DNA of 64,000 nucleotides, taken from positions 32,456,069-32,520,068 of the forward strand of contig NC_023758.2 in NCBI RefSeq assembly GCF_000499845.2, read 5' to 3'. Positions 50,378-62,925 of this stretch are shown here, piece by piece; the first letter of the stretch is position 1; each line of letters starts with the position of its first letter. The translations under genes and the position numbers were made by a program. The DNA is from Phaseolus vulgaris. Its lineage: Eukaryota > Streptophyta > Magnoliopsida > Fabales > Fabaceae. The notes under the pieces were generated by a model. The model worked only from the letters and a program-made list of their open reading frames with translations, was not told the DNA's origin and did not search any database.

Positions 50378-51599
50378 ATTGAAAACCCTAATTCCCCTAA
50401 CCTCGATCTGTCCAAAACGGAGCTCGAAAGAAAATGCTATGTTTTATTAATAATAAACATTTTATAGAGTTAGGGATAAGAAAAAGCTTTGCCTAATGTA
50501 AAAATTTAAAAATCTTCTACACTCGTATTTTCTTCTTCCAATCTCATTTTCTAAAAACTTTTAAAATTATCCATTTCAAATTTTATAATCTGAAATATAA
50601 ATTTGTATAATGAATTGTGCAATCTCGAACATTGGATAATCTGAAACATAAATTTTAATTTTCAGATTCTAGATTCTATAACCCGAAAAATTTGTAAATT
50701 TCACATTTCGGAATTAAAGAAAAAATTTGAAAGAATAATATGAGTATTTTTTGAAGTATGCCATGCAACAAGAAAGACATGGAGGTGTAGGAAGAAACTA
50801 CCTTCAATCCATAATTCACAACACCTTTGTGAAATTTGATAAAAAAAATTTAATATGTAATGGTATTTTTTGTATTCTTTCTGAAATGCATAGATTGTTT
50901 AGGTTTCAATACTCTTTAATTGTTAAATGCATTAGTTAAACCTTAGTCTTTTTTATAATAAAATTTAAATATATATATATATATATATTATTTTTCAAAA
51001 ATAGAATAGTAATCATTTGTCTATTTGTATCAATTTAAAAAAGTGTATATATTTAATGAAACATTTTATTAGTCATTTTATTAGTACGATTGAAATTAAA
51101 ATTTCATTGAAAATCATAACATCATTATAATATTTTTTACACTAATATCTTATTATGCATGTGTTTGTCAATAATATTGTAAGACCGTTTACTTAATTTA
51201 TCATAATACAAAAATAAATTAATTTAATAAATAAATAAAATTATTCAAAATTTATATTTAAAAATTTTCTTTTTTATTATTTTTAAAAAATATTTCTTAT
51301 GCGAGTTGACCCGTAGGCCTGCGAGCCAATAAAATCAACCTACATTTTCTATGTTGGACAGGCCAAATACATAATGTAATTTTTTCCGTATGTAATTTTT
51401 GGCGCCGAGAAGCAGGAATTAAATTTGCAATAGATGGGATTCAAAATCAGGTTCCTTCAGTCATCAAAGAAACTTTAACCACTACATCAGACAAATTATT
51501 TAGTATTATTATTATTTTTATTGTACTTATTATTATTAATAAGGAAAGCTAACTTTAACTTTCAATAGTACCCTAGGCTAGAATATCTGAATGTGAAGG
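50378..51599. other. intergenic DNA
   Basis: The first about 60 bp look like the 5' UTR copied with the helicase. Then comes a quasi-palindromic cluster near 50570-50720 (TATAATCTGAAATATAAATT, ATAACCCGAAAAATTTGT), an (AT)n tract at 50969-50988, and near 51300-51345 a diverged copy of the GCGGGTTGGCTCGC-type repeat. No gene. Confidence 0.5.
50969..50988. repeat. (AT)10 microsatellite
   Basis: Uninterrupted AT run. Confidence 0.85.
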
Positions 51600-52514
51600 G
51601 GATGTGGTCCCAAGTTTCAATTTCTCTTGTAGGGATGTTATTTGATAAAAATGTTTGATTTTATGTTGTGTGAACATGTATAAATATTATATTTTGACAG
51701 TTTGGAAATTGTTTTTATTATTGGAAAGGTTCTTGAATGTTATGAATTTTGAATGTTATGTCATTGAATGATATGTATCATATATGAATGATAGAAATGG
51801 TATGAAATTGAATTCATACATTTGGGATAATGTATGGATGAATGTTTGTTTGTGTATTAAGTATTGATGCCTATGTGGTAACAGAGATCTTCGAACTTCA
51901 CTGATGATCTAAGTCACATATACTAAGATATCAGGTAGTGAGAAGTTGATGGGGGAGTTCATGCACACCGTGACATATGAGATGCGCGGCTTGGGTTATA
52001 TTGAACTTACCCTAATCCTTTATCTTGGATTTGCTAGTAATCTTTGGCTAGGGTGTTAGTCTCTAGTAGGACTTACTTAATACGGGTCTTCCGAAAGGCG
52101 TCAATTGTTATTCTGTTTGTTGAATATCCTTAATGTGTAGATTCGTGTGAGATCTATGTGATTTTTATGTTGGGATTTGAAAAAGAATGAATAATTGAGA
52201 AATTGATCCATGTAATTTGGTTTTCTCTTTTTATTTAATTGTGTATATTATAATTTTTTTACTAGCTTACCCATTTTTTCTTGTTGTGTTTGAACTACGA
52301 TGACTGTACTATGTACATGAGCAAATGATCATACAGGTGCAGGAGAGACATGAAGGCTTTAAAGTTTTTTTTTGAGCTATGAATTGCAAATATTTGTATT
52401 TCTATAAGCTCTAATCATGTATTAGGAATTTTAAAAAAAAAAAACTCTAAACTTGTATAAAAACCTATAGAACTTGTATTATAATAGTTAGATGTTATTT
52501 TCTGGGATGTTACA
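51600..52514 (+). mobile_element. probable solo gypsy LTR
   Basis: The segment ends TGGGATGTTACA, a usual gypsy LTR terminus. Inside are phrases typical of legume gypsy LTRs (GTGACATATGAGATGC, TAGCTTACCCATTTTTT, GATCATACAGGTGCAG). No coding adjoins either side, and the left border is uncertain. Confidence 0.4.
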
Positions 52515-53585
52515 GTCAACATATCAACCACTTCATTAGAAGAAAATTTATAAACTAGTATAAATTTGATCGTTTAAGCTCATCAATACATTAGAAAATT
52601 TATCTTGCATTTCAAAAAATATATTTCATAAAGATAAAATCAATACAATTGAGATTTCATGATTTTGAAACACTATGTTCTTCATTTAGAATATAAAAAC
52701 TTTCTATATCTAATTAAACTATATGTTTTGATTAAAAACATGATTTATATTAATTAATAATATCAAAAAGTTTGAAAACATTTAAGAGTAATTGGATATT
52801 ATTTTTTATACTAAAGTATAAAGATCACGTGAATAAAGGCAAGATCGTCTAATGTTGAGACAAAGATCCAAGATCACAATTCCTTTTAAATTGTCTTGCC
52901 CTTTAGAATCATCTTGAATATTGAATGTTTATTATGTCTCCCAAGATCATCTAGGGTGACCCTATATTATAGGACCGTCTGACGAGATCATCTAGTGTGA
53001 ACTTCCACCGTTGAATCGTCTGTCATGTTAAAGATAGTGATTTTGTCTATTAAACTTATATCGTAGACCATATAACATGTTGATTCTCTAGGAATATCTT
53101 GATAGACCAACTAGTTTGTCTATGTCTTATATGATTGTCTCGCACTTAAATTGTATGATTGTCTGATAAGTTTAATCATCCCAGAATGTCTAATGATTCT
53201 TTATTTGAATTCACACACTTAGTAGCTTTATTAGAAATCTTAACATACCTTATAGTGTTTTTTATCATCAAAACTTATAAACTCTCATATCACGAGACTT
53301 TTTGATGGGTATTAGATCATCTAGCCGGTTATGAATTGTCTAACGACATAACATTTTTTTACTATTTTATATTCTTTACTTTATTTTTTTCTATGCAATA
53401 ATCTCAACCCCCTTTTTTTCATTGTTATTTCTAACTCTTTTTATTGTAGATAAGTTTTGAACACTATTGACTTTGTTGGGAGATGAGTTGGGGTCATCTC
53501 TTTGGGTTTAGACGATATAACACTGTGTTGGACGGTCTCCACTGAAATCATTTTAATTTCGCTACTAAATGACCACTATCAAATT

Positions 53586-53600
53586 TGGTGTCGTTGTCGG
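53586..53600 (+). other. primer-binding site of the Athila-like element
   Basis: TGGTGTCGTTGTCGG differs at three positions from TGGCGCCGTTGCCGG, the usual Athila-type site said to pair with tRNA-Asp. It lies just after the inferred LTR end. Confidence 0.65.
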
Positions 53601-53859
53601 AAAATCTAATTTAAATATGGTTGAGTCTTCTTCTTTATTGCAATTTTTCTTATGTATTTGCATAAAAAAATTGTTAGCATATCTAACTTTGTTTTTCCCA
53701 TTTTAATTGTATAGTTTTTCAATTTTTTCAATGATCACATAATTATAAAAATAAGGAAACATGTCTTCATAATAGACGATCTAGTGATAAAGTGTCTGAT
53801 TGTTCTTTTTTTTGCATATTTCTCTTGATTTATATTTGGATGTTTACATTATGGTTGAT

Positions 53860-54720
53860 TGAACTTTAAGAGAGCTTGTTGCACCTGATGTCAGTATACA
53901 AATTCTTTGTATTCAATATCTTGATGTGCAGTGTGATCTTAAATCAAGTTTAATCCATCTTTTGCCAAAGTTACATGGTCTTGCAGGTAAAGATCCACAA
54001 AAACACTTGAAAGAATTCCATATTGTCTGCACTACAAGAAACTATCTGTTGTTTTAAAGGAACACATAAAGTTGAAAAGCATTCCCCTTTTTCACTACAA
54101 GATACAAGGAAAGACTGGTTGTACTACCTTCCACCCAGATCAATCACTAACTCAAAGAGCTTAAAAAGGATCTTCCTAGAAAAATTCTTTCCTACATCCA
54201 GGGTGATACAATTCAAAAGGATATATGAGGGATCGTACATATGGATCGAGAGAGTCTCTACGAGTACGGGGAGAGATTTAAGAGACTATGTACAAGTTGT
54301 CCATACCACCAAATTCATAAATAGTAGCTTATCCAATATTTCTGTGAAGGCTTGATATCTATGGATAGGCAGATAATAGACGTTGATAATGGAGGAGCCT
54401 TGGTGGATAAAACACTTGTTGTAAAAAAGGCAATTGATTGAAAATATGGCCTCCAATAACCAACAATTCAGCACTCGCAACAACTTTATTCCTTCTATTT
54501 GAGAAGTACATGAGATGGGGACCACATATGTTCTTGATCATTCAAAGTTGGAGAACACGTTAGACAATCTAGCGTTTATGGTAAAGCAGCTAGCCATGTA
54601 TCAGACAGTTGAAAATATAGGTGGGATTTGTTCTTGTAATGATAATTTTTTAGATCATTGGAGCAAAAAACCCTATAAGATACAAGCTTAAAGGATAAAT
54701 AATCAAGCTCCAGAGCTTGA
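53860..54720 (+). pseudogene. Athila-like gag remnant
   Basis: Pieces in order: LIHLLPKLHGLAGKDPQKHL then KEFHIVC; KAFPFF; KDWLYYLPPRSIT with LKRIFLEKFFPTSR; then in shifted frames EGLISMDRQIIDVDNGGALV and DKTL. This is the gag order of Athila-type elements. Frameshifts and stops are frequent; nothing functional can be made. Confidence 0.75.
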
Positions 54721-55510
54721 CAACGAAGTTCAAAAAATATAGCACTAAGGTTTTCTTAGTTTTTATTTTTATTTTTTTCATTGTAATAATTTTGTTTTGT
54801 CTCTATATGGAAGACTAAACTCCTCGGGGTTGATTCTCTTATGATTTCACAATGAATTTTGAGGTTTTTGTTCAATAAAGTTTTATTCTTAAATTCTCTG
54901 CAGCAAATTGTGCTTTATTATTGGTCTTTTTGAAATCTAGTTTCTATCAAAAGAATTGTTTTTTAACGCTAGTTGAGAATTCAATTTTTTTCTTTAATTG
55001 GAGTTCTTGGTTAATTCGCTTAGTCTTAGTCAATCTCTTATTTTCTTAATTCAAGAGGTAGAAGTAAACATCTCTTGAGTAGACATTGGAAGTAATGAGA
55101 TACTGAATATATCAATGGACACTTGTTTTGATGATAAGATTTTGTTGAATTTGATTTACACTTGTTTGATTAAGTTTGACACTGTGTGAGGATTGAAAGA
55201 GTGAAAATCTTAAGAAAAGCAATTAATTCATTGTCAAATAAACTTGAGAGTCAACTTGTTTCCTTTAACTACTTTATAATCTTTACTTTATTTTTTTCTG
55301 CACAAAAATCTCAACCCCCCTTTTATTTTCATTGTTATTTCTAATCATTTTAAGTGCACAATATCTTAACTTGATTTACTATTGGATTTGTTAGGAGATG
55401 ACTTGAAATCATTTGACCTTATCTATATTATCATCTCTTTAGTGTTAAATGGTCTAGCACTATGTTAGACAGTTACCACTAAAATCATTTTAATTTAACT
55501 GCTAAACAAA

Positions 55511-56798
55511 AGTTAGTAGTCATCTCCCCAATAGACAAATGAAATATATTTGTATATGCATGTCACAACAATCCTTTGTCTAGCATGTCAAAGCTAACGT
55601 GTCCTCCTCTAGTTATAACCATCTTCATGTGCATATACATCAATACAATTAATACATAAAACCATAAACCAACTAAATACAAAAATGCTTTAAAACAAAA
55701 ATCACCCTTCCAAATTGTGCTTTTCAAAATAGTTATCAAAATAGCCTTTCCAAAATTCTGGAACACCAAATCTGAAAACATATTCTAGAAAGACTATTCT
55801 AAAAAGTTGTTCTCGAAAGCATAATCTATAAATGTATTGTAGAATACTAAATCTAGAATACAATATCACATGTATCCTCCGGACTCCATTTTCTACAATT
55901 TTATGGAATGCAAAATCTGAGAGCGAAAAAGAACCAAAAAACCCACCTTTCTTCTCCAACAAACCGCACCTCAAAAAACTCCGAAGAAGCATCGAAAACC
56001 ACTCAAAGACGGGCACAAATCACTTCAAACCACTCAGGATTCCTACCAATCACACACAATAGTCACCAGAGCAGTAACATAGGGAGAAGAACCAAAACCT
56101 ATTTATATTTAAAACCTAATAAGAGATTTTGTTTTTCTTTTCACATAAGGCATTGGCTGCGTATAAAAGATTGACACAACTTCTCCAATCAGCGTATCAA
56201 TTTTTTATTAGTAGACACAATGTGAGACCCAAAATTAAGATGAGATTTGTGTCCTTCAAAAACACACAATCAAAGAGCTGCAAGTGAAAGGATGTAATGC
56301 ATAACTCTTGTTTTTGACGAAAGACTTAAAAGATGTTTCTCAATACGATATCCCAAAAAATGATTTGCACAATTGATTATTGGTATCTAATCTGATGAAA
56401 CCAGCTTATATTTTCCTCTCCAATTGTCACATTTTCGTATCTTTCATTTTTTCTTAAGTACTTCTCTTAAACCAAATACATCTATTTTATATTTTCTTTC
56501 TCACCTATTTCCTTTACATTTTTTTCTATTCTCATGTACGCTATCTTTCTCCTCTTTACCAAACGTAATGGCTTGTTGTAAAAAACACAATAAAGATAAA
56601 AAAAGGCCTTGGATTGAAGAACGCCAAGATTTCCTTTGAAAGTCGTATTGCCATAACTCTCTATATGCGCTTAACAAAGGGAAACATTTGTGACTTTTGA
56701 GATTATACTGACTACCCTTATGCGTATCCTCTTGATAAATTAATGCTAGTATATTTTACAAGATCACATAGGAAAAATGTAACACCCATCACAAAATT
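55511..56798. other. intergenic DNA
   Basis: A/T-rich sequence with TCTAGAATAC-type quasi-palindromic words near 55730-55870. A short frame at 56568-56639 (MACCKKHNKDKKRPW...) has no family match. The last part is probably the 3' UTR of the p24 gene. No gene is supported. Confidence 0.45.
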
Positions 56799-58637
56799 TC
56801 AAATGAGTTTCTTTTTCTCGAAGAAGGTCTTCAAGTGCCATAGTTGCATCCCTGCTACTGATAAGCAGACGAGGAGAGAAAGCAAACTTAACCAGAACAT
56901 TCTGCTATTGGTTGCCCTGTTCAGTTCCTGCATTTCTTCTTCTCTGCAAATTAAAAAGCACAGAATAGTAAGAATGATGATTTTATAATATCCCATCAAG
57001 TATTTACACAAACAAGAATAATGTTTAATTTACTTTCCTATGTGAACGTATTCAATTAAGAATTTTCAGGCAATGATTGGTTGGTTACCTTTCACGAAGA
57101 TAAAACATCTCGTCGTGAATGGAAGCAACAGAATCCTGCAACTTCCTTAGCTCTAGCTCCATTACCTGGTATAGAGGAGTTAAATTTATGTAAGAATTTG
57201 TATTTTCTTTCATCGAACATTGTGTCAGCAAAGATTACAACTTTTGCAATGTAATTGAAAATCAAAGAGTCTGTTCAGTTTCGCCTCAAGTGACAAATGT
57301 GTGGTATGGGATGGGAAGGCTGAGTAGGCCGTGATTTGCTCCAGAATATGGCATAAATTTTAGTGACATAAACAGGATTCAAGTAAACAAATTACAATAA
57401 TATGCAATCATTCAAGAAAGCCAATTTTGTCAACAGAGAATAAGCCAAAAAAAGTGCTGCCTACCACTTACCCAAAATAAAATAAATGAGGCAGACAAAA
57501 ATTTATCAGTAGGGAAAATATGTTATCATTTGTACGGATGAATGTGGTTCCCATTCAATATACACATTATACAGTAAGAAGATTTCCATGATTAGGAAAG
57601 TATAATGCCCTATAAGCTTGTCATAACTAGAAATTTCATCAGTGAGACTACTCTCTCTCTAGTCCTAATACAGATCTCTACCACTGGTAAGGGAAATCAG
57701 ACATTACTTGATTGATCAGATTATATTGAGCTTGAGCCAGTAAATCACATAAGAGGATCATTCATCTCTTTTAATTTCCTTGGCTGTACATGAGTAACAC
57801 AATCAACAACAACAAAAACCTTATCCTCAAGGAAAAGATCCTTAACATGGATCACACTATGTAATTTGACTCGGTTAAAAAACAACTTTTCCAAGTTATT
57901 TTCCATGAGATCCTCATAGTAATACTGAATTCAGTCCAAATAAGCTCTCCTACGAAAACTATTTGTTGGAATGCAACTACCAAGTAAATCTTGCAAAACA
58001 AATTCATTTTTTTTCCCAAATATTTTAGCACGTAACACTATACTCTACACCAAAATTAACTGCTAGAAACACAGTAGTGGCGGATTACTCACATCAACTT
58101 GTCCCTTTTTAGCGACATTAGACCAATCCTTGGCCGCGACACCCGTTTTCCAATCAAAATCCACAGTCAACGTTGTCGCGGGAGTCTGATCCAAAGCCCA
58201 AAAACAAGTCATGTAATCTCCAGCCTCCACTGCCGCGAACGCAAACTGCCCCGACTGAACGCGATCCCCGTAGTGATAGTTGTTCCCGTACGACGAAGTC
58301 ACCTAACAAAAAAAAAACACACGATTACCATTCAACCAGAGAACACGATCCGATTCACTAATGGGCCCCAAAAAATATAATTTTTTGGCAGTGGGGTTCA
58401 TGAAAATACCCGAACGGTGACTCTGACGGAATCGGGCAGAGGTTGACCCTCGTTGGGATTGACGATGAGGTACTTGCCCACCGTCATTGAATTGCTCTTG
58501 ATGTCTTCGGATATGCATTTGGTGTGGCCAGACTGGAGTTCGAATCGAAGGGATTGGGTTGAGGAAGAAAAGAGCACCAAAAGCATAAGCGAAAGATGCA
58601 GAAGGGGTTTGGGGTTTGCCCCAATCATGATGATCAT
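56799..58637 (-). CDS. p24-delta family cargo receptor (emp24/GOLD domain)
   Basis: Four exons on the minus strand: 58637-58410, 58302-58093, 57165-57089 and 56943-56799; 219 residues, all GT-AG and in frame. A signal peptide (residues 1-29, LLHLSLMLLVLFSSSTQS) precedes a GOLD domain with the conserved Cys pair C41 and C109 (HTKCISED, YMTCFWA). A coiled-coil follows (VMELELRKLQDSVASIHDEM), then a membrane segment at about 188-207 and a cytosolic tail LKTFFEKKKLI. The tail carries the FF motif for coat binding and KKLI, a dilysine KKxx signal for COPI retrieval. p24 proteins cycle between ER and Golgi as cargo receptors and coat regulators. The length is normal for the family. The start at 58637 is the first ATG; Met4 is an equivalent alternative. 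Confidence 0.95.
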
Positions 58638-61430
58638 GATGAATGGATTGTGTGTTTGGTGAGAGAGAAAAGGAGAGATTAGGTTATGGGCGTGAAGTGT
58701 AGGTGGAGAACAAGAATCAATAGAGATTTAGCGGCTATGAATCATAAATTATTAATAATGATATTTCAAGTCTTAAACCAAACCAAACCAAACACGGTGC
58801 CAACTACTACTACTGTTGCAGCTGCACAACACAACCACGATGTCCATGTCCATTGTCAAACTTTGGATCTTACGTGGCCTCTTTTCATTGGAACTTACAC
58901 GTATTGTTCATACTCAATCAGAGGAATAAGATAAATAAATAAACAAATAAAATTATTTAATAAATCAATTTTGTAAATTTTGTTTTGTGATGATTAACAG
59001 TTTTGTCTTAAAACATCAACCTTTTATTATAATATATTTCTTAAAATACATTGCATAATAAAAAATACACTGTTTTTCTTCGTATATTTATTTATTATTC
59101 GCTGATTTTATGTTTTTATCATAAAAGTTTGTTTTTTTCCAAAACAATTAAAAAAAAAACACTTTCTCCTTTCTTCATACATAGAGGTTCTTACATGTTC
59201 TTACTAGCACTTCAATTGTGGTCCAATTGAGTGCTGATGGTGGAGACCATTCATTCACCTCCTTCTTCCAATGTTGGGAGAATTGCAGCAAGCTTTGATG
59301 GAAGATTGAGAAAATTAAACTAAAAACAAAAAATACATCTTACTGTCTTTATTTTTTAGCTTTTAAAAGTAGAAAAAACAAAAGCAGTTTTTATAAACTA
59401 TTTTAATAAAACACTTATCAAACAAGTTTTTTAGTTTTTTAACAACTAAAAAACTTATATATTTTTTTAAAAGTAGTAACAAACAAGCCCTTGTGACTTT
59501 ATGTTTACTTCCATGCATACACATATTGAATTTTTCACCCACATAATACATATCCACGTTCAAAATTCAGTTCTTAGATAACAAGGAAGGGAGAAATAAA
59601 TGAAAAATTTGAATAAAAGTATATAAATATAAATTTAAAATTTAAAATAAGAAATATAATTATATTGAGTAAAAATATTGTTGGTTATTAATTCTGATTT
59701 TATTACCCTTAAACTATTTTACCGTTATATTGTATTAATGGTCAGTGTTTACAGGCCTGTTAGTAGTACTATTTCATAACTATTTTACTGTTATATATGT
59801 GATTGAGTAAATCAAAATGAATAAGATTAGTTTTGCAATTTTGTGTAATTACTTTGCCTTCTCTTATTTCCTTCCATTAGTTCCTACAAATATTTCAGGT
59901 AAAAAAATAAATTAAAAAATAGTAATTTGTAAAAGTAAATTTAGTAAGAAAATATAATACAAAAGTAAGGTAAAAATAATATTTTAGAAAAGTAATTAAC
60001 TCGAAGAATTAAAATGTTGAAGAAATACTTTTTAAGAAAATTGAATATATTTAGAAGTAATTATATAATTTTTATCAAATTAGAAAAATATAATATTAGT
60101 AGGTGTTTGTTTATAAATAAATTGCATATAAGGAAATGTAAAAAATATATATAAAATATAAATGAATTATTAAAATTTATTAAATTAAAAAATTGAAATG
60201 TCAAAATTTGTCTTTTTTTGTTTTAATTTTTTTATTCATCACTTTTTGTGTTTTCTCTTTCTTTCTTTTGTTAATCCATATTTGCAATTTCGTTATGGAA
60301 ACAAACTATAATAAATAACAATTTTCATATTGCACTCAACTTGTTAGGAATAAAATACTTCATTCTAATTATCTTTATATTGTACTAGCAACATCTTATC
60401 TAGCATACATATATTAATAGAAGGTTTTGTTTGTCATGTTTAAATTTCGTGATAGATTTTCTTTTCCTCTTACTACACTTAGACAAAAAATTTAATTCAT
60501 CAAAATTTGATACTATTTGTTATGATTAAAATCCTTGAAATGAAAATGTCCTCTGAAGATTGTATTAGATGGTTAAAACTAGATTGTCAAGATCATATTG
60601 TTGTGAATAGATTGTCCAAGTCTAATCCAAGTATAACAATCTTCTCTTTTTTAACTATGACAAATAATATCAATTTTTTCTTTTAACTAAATATGTTATC
60701 TTCATTTTACTTAGATGTTTTGATTTTAGTTTTTCAAAGAATAGGTTGTTTTGTCCATATGAGATATTTTATCAGAGCAAGATGATAATAACAAGTTAAC
60801 TATGTTTATGTGTCTTTTGAAAATGTGACAAGAATGTTTCTATCATCTATCAAAGAGTTACCAAATCATATATTATAAAATAATCATGACTACATGGTGA
60901 CTTTTTACGGTAAATGCACCGCGTTTGTCAAAAGTAATAATTGTCCCTAAGGACGGATATCGATCCCACAATGAACAATGAATGTACAATAATCGCTAAA
61001 TATAGAACAAAACAATTAAAAGTGTATTGAAAGTGGTTGTGTTGGCGATGATCAATAAGAAAACAGACAAAGAATTAGTTGTTTCAATTGGAAAAATAGG
61101 GATTATGACACCTGACCACCACAAATGGAATCTTGGAGGTGCGCCAAATTGCAAGAGTGCTTGGGGTGTTGGGATGAGAGAAGAGAGCAGAGAGAAACTA
61201 ATTTAGGGTTTTGGATTTTGAATTTTTTTATGGAAAGACAAAATAGTAATTTCGTATTTATTATCGACTGCGTGAAGAAGACACAGGATGCAGGAAGAAG
61301 CAGCCCACTGTGAGGGCCCCACTACAGCTTGTGAACTCCATCGTGAGGGTATCTTTGGGACTGTTTTTTTCCTGCACCTCCATACAAAACATGAAAATAC
61401 ATTTTTTATCCTTCTTGTGTCACCCCTATA

Positions 61431-61765
61431 TTCTGGATTACATAATCTGGAAGTTAATCTTGAATTTGAAAATAACTTACCGATTATGTAATCTGAAATA
61501 TATTTTTAAAAATTGATATTCTGAATTATATAATCTAGAAGTTTGGATTTGAGAGTAGCTTCCGGATTATGTAATCTGGACACGCATTTGAAAAAAGGCT
61601 TATGGATTACATAATTCGGAAGTTAATCTCTTATTGGAAAAGACTTCCAAATTATGTAATCTGGAAACTAATCATGCATATGAAAAAAGGTTTTCGGATT
61701 ACATAATCCAAAAGCTAATTACAAATTTAGAAAAAAAACTTCTAGATTACATGATCCAGAATATT
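61431..61765. repeat. array of eight quasi-palindromic units, 40-48 bp spacing
   Basis: Cores start near 61431, 61477, 61519, 61560, 61600, 61645, 61692 and 61740. Each is a variant of TTCCGGATTATGTAATCTGG. The self-complementary core (GGATTAYRTAATCC) is followed by a diverged spacer often ending TTTGAAAA. Some cores read ATTATGTAAT and others ATTACATAAT, the two strands of the same palindrome. Confidence 0.8.
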
Positions 61766-61896
61766 ACATAGGAACATATTTGGAATACCAAAAATTTATG
61801 AAGGTGAAAAAAAAAATATGAAGGTTCAGGAAGAAGCATCTGCCTTTGGTGCATTCACAAAAACCTGTCGAATTGTACAGTCGCTAGAGCAAAGGT

Positions 61897-61901
<5 letters not shown>

Positions 61902-61934
<33 letters not shown>
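61902..61934. repeat. (AT)n microsatellite
   Basis: About 16 AT dinucleotides, uninterrupted. Confidence 0.9.
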
Positions 61935-61936
<2 letters not shown>

Positions 61937-62550
61937 TTTATATTTACTATTAGTATTAAAATTTTTATTTTTTTAAAACAAAAGTTAAATTAAATTGATG
62001 TTTTATATGACATTAAAATTTTAATTAAATTAATGTTAGTATAATTTTTGTAATTTTTTTAATTAAATTAATATGTATAAAGGATTGTAATTTGATGGAC
62101 TCGAAATTAAACTTAATTTTTTTTTGAAATATGAATATCCTAATTTCATTATTGTGAAATTGAAATAAGTTATTACATATACTTTATAAATGATGTTGTT
62201 GTTGGAGAAATTTCATGTCGACTAAAAATAAACATTTCATATTATATTTATTATATATCAAACTAATTTGTTATCAAATAAAGGTTTTCATAAGATTTAT
62301 ATTAAGTAAGTCTCACTAAATATTAACATTTGGTCCATTAAAAGTACCATTGGTAACCAACAAAACTTTCTATGTTAGGTAGTTTTTTTTATTATGTTAA
62401 CAAGTAAATTTTAAGCTTAACACAACCTTATAAAATTGATTTATTTGCAACCAACACACACTCCTCATTTCGAAACTCTTTGGTTATTTCAACATTACAA
62501 TTATGCTTTTCCATTGTATGATTATATAATTACATTTAAAATTAATTTAA

Positions 62551-62820
62551 TGATAAAATAATTGTACTCTTTATTTTGGGCCTTTTCTTTGGGTTTTTGT
62601 TTTTCTATTTGTCATCTGTGTTTTTGTTGTTTGCACTGTACATATATATACTCTTTTGAATTCAATAAGATTAGTTTTTTAGTGCCATTCAATTTTACAA
62701 TTCAGACGTCACTTCGTTTCTCTCCGTTCTCTCTCCCTTTTCCTTGTTTAGGGTTTCATCCCCTTTTGGTTAGTGCCTTGGGTGATTGTTACCTCTTCAC
62801 CATGTCGGTTAATCGTATTA
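62551..62820 (+). repeat. 5' LTR of the copia element
   Basis: Starts TGATAAAATAATTGTACT and ends GTATTA directly before the primer-binding site; 270 bp. Ends are TG...TA, not the usual TG...CA. The 3' LTR at 16930-17172 ends the same way. A pyrimidine-rich R-U5 (TTTCTCTCCGTTCTCTCTCC) lies near 62718. Confidence 0.8.
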
Positions 62821-62832
62821 TGGTATCATAGC
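62821..62832 (+). other. primer-binding site, initiator tRNA-Met type
   Basis: TGGTATCATAGC differs at one base from TGGTATCAGAGC, the standard plant copia site complementary to the 3' end of initiator tRNA-Met. Confidence 0.85.
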
Positions 62833-62925
62833 TCTTCAATTGAAGAGCTCTGTTGCGCGCTCTGAAATTTTCCCTATTTTCTTTCTTCTCCTTGATTTTC
62901 CTTTTCTTGTTTTTTTGTTGCAGCA

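Larger units (their letters stand above)
52790..55510 (+). mobile_element. Athila-like gypsy element, internally deleted, two LTRs
   Basis: A probable 5' LTR (about 52790-53580) is followed by a primer-binding site, a ruined gag, non-coding DNA and a probable 3' LTR ending near 55510. LTR pairing is seen in two blocks. TTTACTTTATTTTTTTCT with ATCTCAACCCCC occurs near 53373 and 55281. ACTGAAATCATTTTAATTTC matches ACTAAAATCATTTTAATTTA at about 53539 and 55479. All of pol is missing. The 54780-55080 stretch is non-coding. The LTR pair has diverged considerably, so the insertion is old. Confidence 0.65.
58638..62550. other. gene-free interval
   Basis: Upstream region of the p24 gene, then A/T-rich DNA. 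Near 60900-61000 the phrase AAGGACGGATATCGATCCCAC, common in legume repeats, suggests a decayed retroelement. A palindromic array (61431-61765) and an (AT)n tract (61902-61934) follow. No coding was recognised. Confidence 0.5.

Noticed and set aside
55563..56174. Overlapping frames of 70-104 codons on both strands
   Set aside because: They lie in repeat-like TCTAGAATAC-rich DNA, and both strands are open by chance.
58686..58934. 82-codon frame upstream of the p24 gene
   Set aside because: It overlaps the p24 promoter region, matches no family and contains low-complexity Thr/Ala runs.
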